Below, in pieces: positions 8,480 to 9,093 of a stretch of 9,093 bases of DNA. Positions within the stretch are counted from its first letter, which is position 1. The number at the start of each line of letters is the position of its first letter. The notes below the pieces were generated by a model that worked only from the letters and a program-made list of their open reading frames with translations, was not told the DNA's origin and did no database searches. The translations under genes were made by a program, and so were the position numbers. The stretch is from Desulfuromonadaceae bacterium (GTDB lineage: Bacteria; Desulfobacterota; Desulfuromonadia; Desulfuromonadales; Desulfuromonadaceae): assembly GCA_027065245.1 (NCBI GenBank), contig JAMOOS010000216.1, positions 1 to 9,093 on the forward strand, given 5' to 3'.

Positions 8480-8507
8480 TACCGCCATCCATCTCTATTT
8501 TACCGGC
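8464..8507. repeat. Perfect 8-bp inverted repeat spanning the stop codon of the zinc-ribbon gene
   Basis: GCCGGTAA (8464-8471) is mirrored by TTACCGGC (8500-8507) around a 28-nt spacer that contains the TGA at 8477-8479. As RNA it would fold on either strand. It lacks a following T-run on the plus strand (AGATGCC follows), so it is not a classical terminator. It could mark the end of a convergent gene pair if the minus-strand ORF at 8519-8776 is real. Confidence 0.35.
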
Positions 8508-8518
8508 AGATGCCTTGC

Positions 8519-8776
8519 TCAAGGAGTGTGTTGGACCTTACGATTGAAGCGAAAAATCGACTGGTCGAGGTCAGGTTTTCGCACGCTTGAAGGCGAATAG
8601 CCGTAGCTGTTGGTCGAAAAGGAGCGAAAGTACGCACCGGCCAGGCGGTTTTGCAGCCGATTTATGGAAAGTCCAACGCTCTCCTCGGCAGTAGCTTTTT
8701 TATCATCGTTAAAATCACCATCACTGCCAAAGCAACTGCGAACCCCGCATCCGCCCGGCTGCGGCTCAAGCAGCAT
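8519..8776 (-). CDS. Possible small protein of 85 residues, no family recognised
   Basis: The ATG at 8776-8774 is preceded by GGGAG with a 6-nt spacer, a better ribosome site than those of smc, the AsmA-like gene or hpt here. The codons in the second half (for example AAC CGC CTG GCC and GAC CTC GAC CAG) resemble the neighbouring genes, while the first half is Gly/Asp/Lys-rich and less convincing. The product is soluble and polar, ends ...FNRKVQHTP, and has a Tyr/Phe/Ser-rich middle (AYFRSFSTNSYGYSP). It would be convergent with the zinc-ribbon gene, with 39 bp between the stops. The same DNA carries a long inverted repeat, so it may instead be a structured RNA, a gene remnant or a non-coding repeat. 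Overlapping ORFs in other frames look weaker. Confidence 0.33.
   Translation of the reverse strand: MLLEPQPGGCGVRSCFGSDGDFNDDKKATAEESVGLSINRLQNRLAGAYFRSFSTNSYGYSPSSVRKPDLDQSIFRFNRKVQHTP
8523..8684. repeat. Imperfect long inverted repeat bounding a ~160-bp segment
   Basis: GGAGTGTGTTGGACCTT (8523-8539) and AAAGTCCAACGCTCTCC (8668-8684) pair along 17 positions with two mismatches and one G-U pair in the plus-strand RNA. A further TGCC/GGCA pairing (8511-8514 with 8687-8690) lies outside across an internal loop. Inside are small local stems, such as CGATT/AATCG (8541-8545, 8555-8559) and TTCGC/GCGAA (8578-8582, 8593-8597). This could be the closing helix of a structured RNA or the ends of a MITE-like element. 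I see no clear target-site duplication and no match to a known RNA. Confidence 0.45.
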
Positions 8777-8782
8777 ACACTG

Positions 8783-8796
8783 CTCCCATCCGGGAG
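8783..8796 (-). promoter_or_regulatory. Hairpin overlapping the ribosome site of the small minus-strand ORF
   Basis: CTCCC (8783-8787) and GGGAG (8792-8796) form a 5-bp stem with a 4-nt loop. On the minus strand the GGGAG used as ribosome site for the ATG at 8776 is one arm of this stem, so it could be hidden by folding. The stem is short; regulation is only a possibility. Confidence 0.3.
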
Positions 8797-8995
8797 ACTA
8801 CGGTGAAAAAACACTGCGGCAGCAGACTGAATCAGGCTTTTACACGACTGACATAAATGCCATACCACCATCACATTGGTGCGCACAAGCAGCAATGACA
8901 TCGTCGTTAGCAGCTATGTAATCCGATTTTTAAAAAAGCATTCTATTCACAAATACAACGTGGTGATTTAGCAACACTAAAAAAGGACAAAACCC

Positions 8996-9024
8996 TTGCA
9001 ATTAATAGATAATTTAGCTATGCT
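8996..9024 (+). promoter_or_regulatory. Strong sigma-70-type promoter for a gene beyond the right edge
   Basis: TTGCAA (8996-9001) and TATGCT (9019-9024) are separated by exactly 17 bp, with A-rich sequence upstream (around 8927-8992) that could act as an UP element. Transcription would start near 9031. No start codon with a ribosome site follows within the remaining 60 bases, so the transcript has a long leader or is a stable RNA such as a tRNA or rRNA operon. Confidence 0.65.
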
Positions 9025-9033
9025 CCCTAAGAT

Positions 9034-9061
9034 TTCCGCCTGTTTTCCGCCTTAAAAACAG
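9034..9061 (+). repeat. Tandem TTCCGCCT and small hairpin at the start of the right-edge transcript
   Basis: TTCCGCCT occurs at 9034-9041 and again at 9045-9052, an 11-bp period equal to one helical turn. CTGTTTT (9040-9046) and AAAACAG (9055-9061) can pair around an 8-nt loop. Both lie immediately downstream of the predicted start near 9031, and a 10-bp palindrome CAGGCGCCTG follows at 9080-9089. They could be a regulator site or a leader structure. Confidence 0.35.
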
Positions 9062-9093
9062 ATAGTTACCACCAGACTACAGGCGCCTGAAAA

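Larger units (their letters stand above)
8480..9093. other. 614-bp region without a recognisable gene
   Basis: I recognise no known protein family, tRNA, rRNA, tmRNA, SRP RNA or RNase P RNA here. It holds the inverted repeat ending at 8507, an unrecognised minus-strand ORF (8519-8776), a long imperfect inverted repeat (8523-8539 with 8668-8684), and an AT-rich stretch from about 8925. That stretch leads into a strong plus-strand promoter at 8996-9024 whose gene lies past the right edge. Confidence 0.6.

Noticed and set aside
8511..8526. CCTTGCTCAAGG hairpin as a rho-independent terminator
   Set aside because: The stem is only 5 bp and no T-run follows on either strand.
8523..8684. 6S RNA, RNase P RNA, tmRNA or SRP RNA
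   Set aside because: The long closing helix suggested 6S RNA, but I see no convincing central bubble, and the conserved motifs of the other RNAs are absent.
8662..8901. Minus-strand ORF of 79 codons with a hydrophobic stretch
   Set aside because: It is in a different frame from the ORF with the good ribosome site. The hydrophobic stretch could arise from the shifted reading of an Asp/Lys-rich segment, and I could not join the two frames into a sensible protein.
8610..8921. Plus-strand ORF of 103 codons in the right intergenic region
   Set aside because: It is Pro/Ser/His-rich, has no ribosome site at its ATG, and overlaps the better-supported minus ORF.
1..9093. CRISPR array, insertion sequence, prophage or defence system
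   Set aside because: No regular repeat-spacer series, transposase, integrase or defence-family motif was visible on either strand; the genes are housekeeping.

Overview
The window looks like ordinary core chromosome from a Gram-negative bacterium of moderate GC. The best guess is Desulfuromonadota (the Geobacter/Pelobacter/Desulfuromonas group). Pointers are a menaquinone-type UbiE methyltransferase, an AsmA-like envelope protein (which implies an outer membrane), and an MJ0042 zinc-ribbon/DUF3426 protein. The taxon is inferred from protein style only.

Layout: (1) 1-2204, minus strand, holds the N-terminal 734 codons of smc; its 3' end lies beyond the left edge. (2) 2205-2466 is a divergent intergenic region with a weak promoter candidate and a small inverted repeat. 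(3) 2467-5544, plus, encodes a 1025-residue AsmA-like inner-membrane-anchored protein. (4) 5671-6387, plus, is ubiE/menG. (5) 6388-6521 carries a very good sigma-70-type promoter. (6) 6522-7067 (hpt, hypoxanthine phosphoribosyltransferase) and 7067-8479 (zinc-ribbon/DUF3426 membrane protein) overlap by one base and form an operon driven by that promoter. (7) 8480-9093 has no recognisable gene. It contains an unrecognised 85-codon minus-strand ORF with a good ribosome-binding site, an imperfect 17-nt inverted repeat about 160 bp apart, and, at the right edge, a strong promoter whose gene is outside the window.

The genes do housekeeping work: chromosome organisation (SMC), envelope maintenance (AsmA-like), quinone synthesis (UbiE) and purine salvage (Hpt). 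The zinc-ribbon protein has a cytoplasmic zinc finger, a long acidic linker with four FSFS-like motifs, one membrane segment and a periplasmic DUF3426 domain. I see no mobile element genes, CRISPR array, tRNA, rRNA or defence system. The most interesting leads are the unexplained 8.5-8.8 kb segment, the FSFS repeats and the cysteine-rich SMC arm. None of them amounts to a clear new system.
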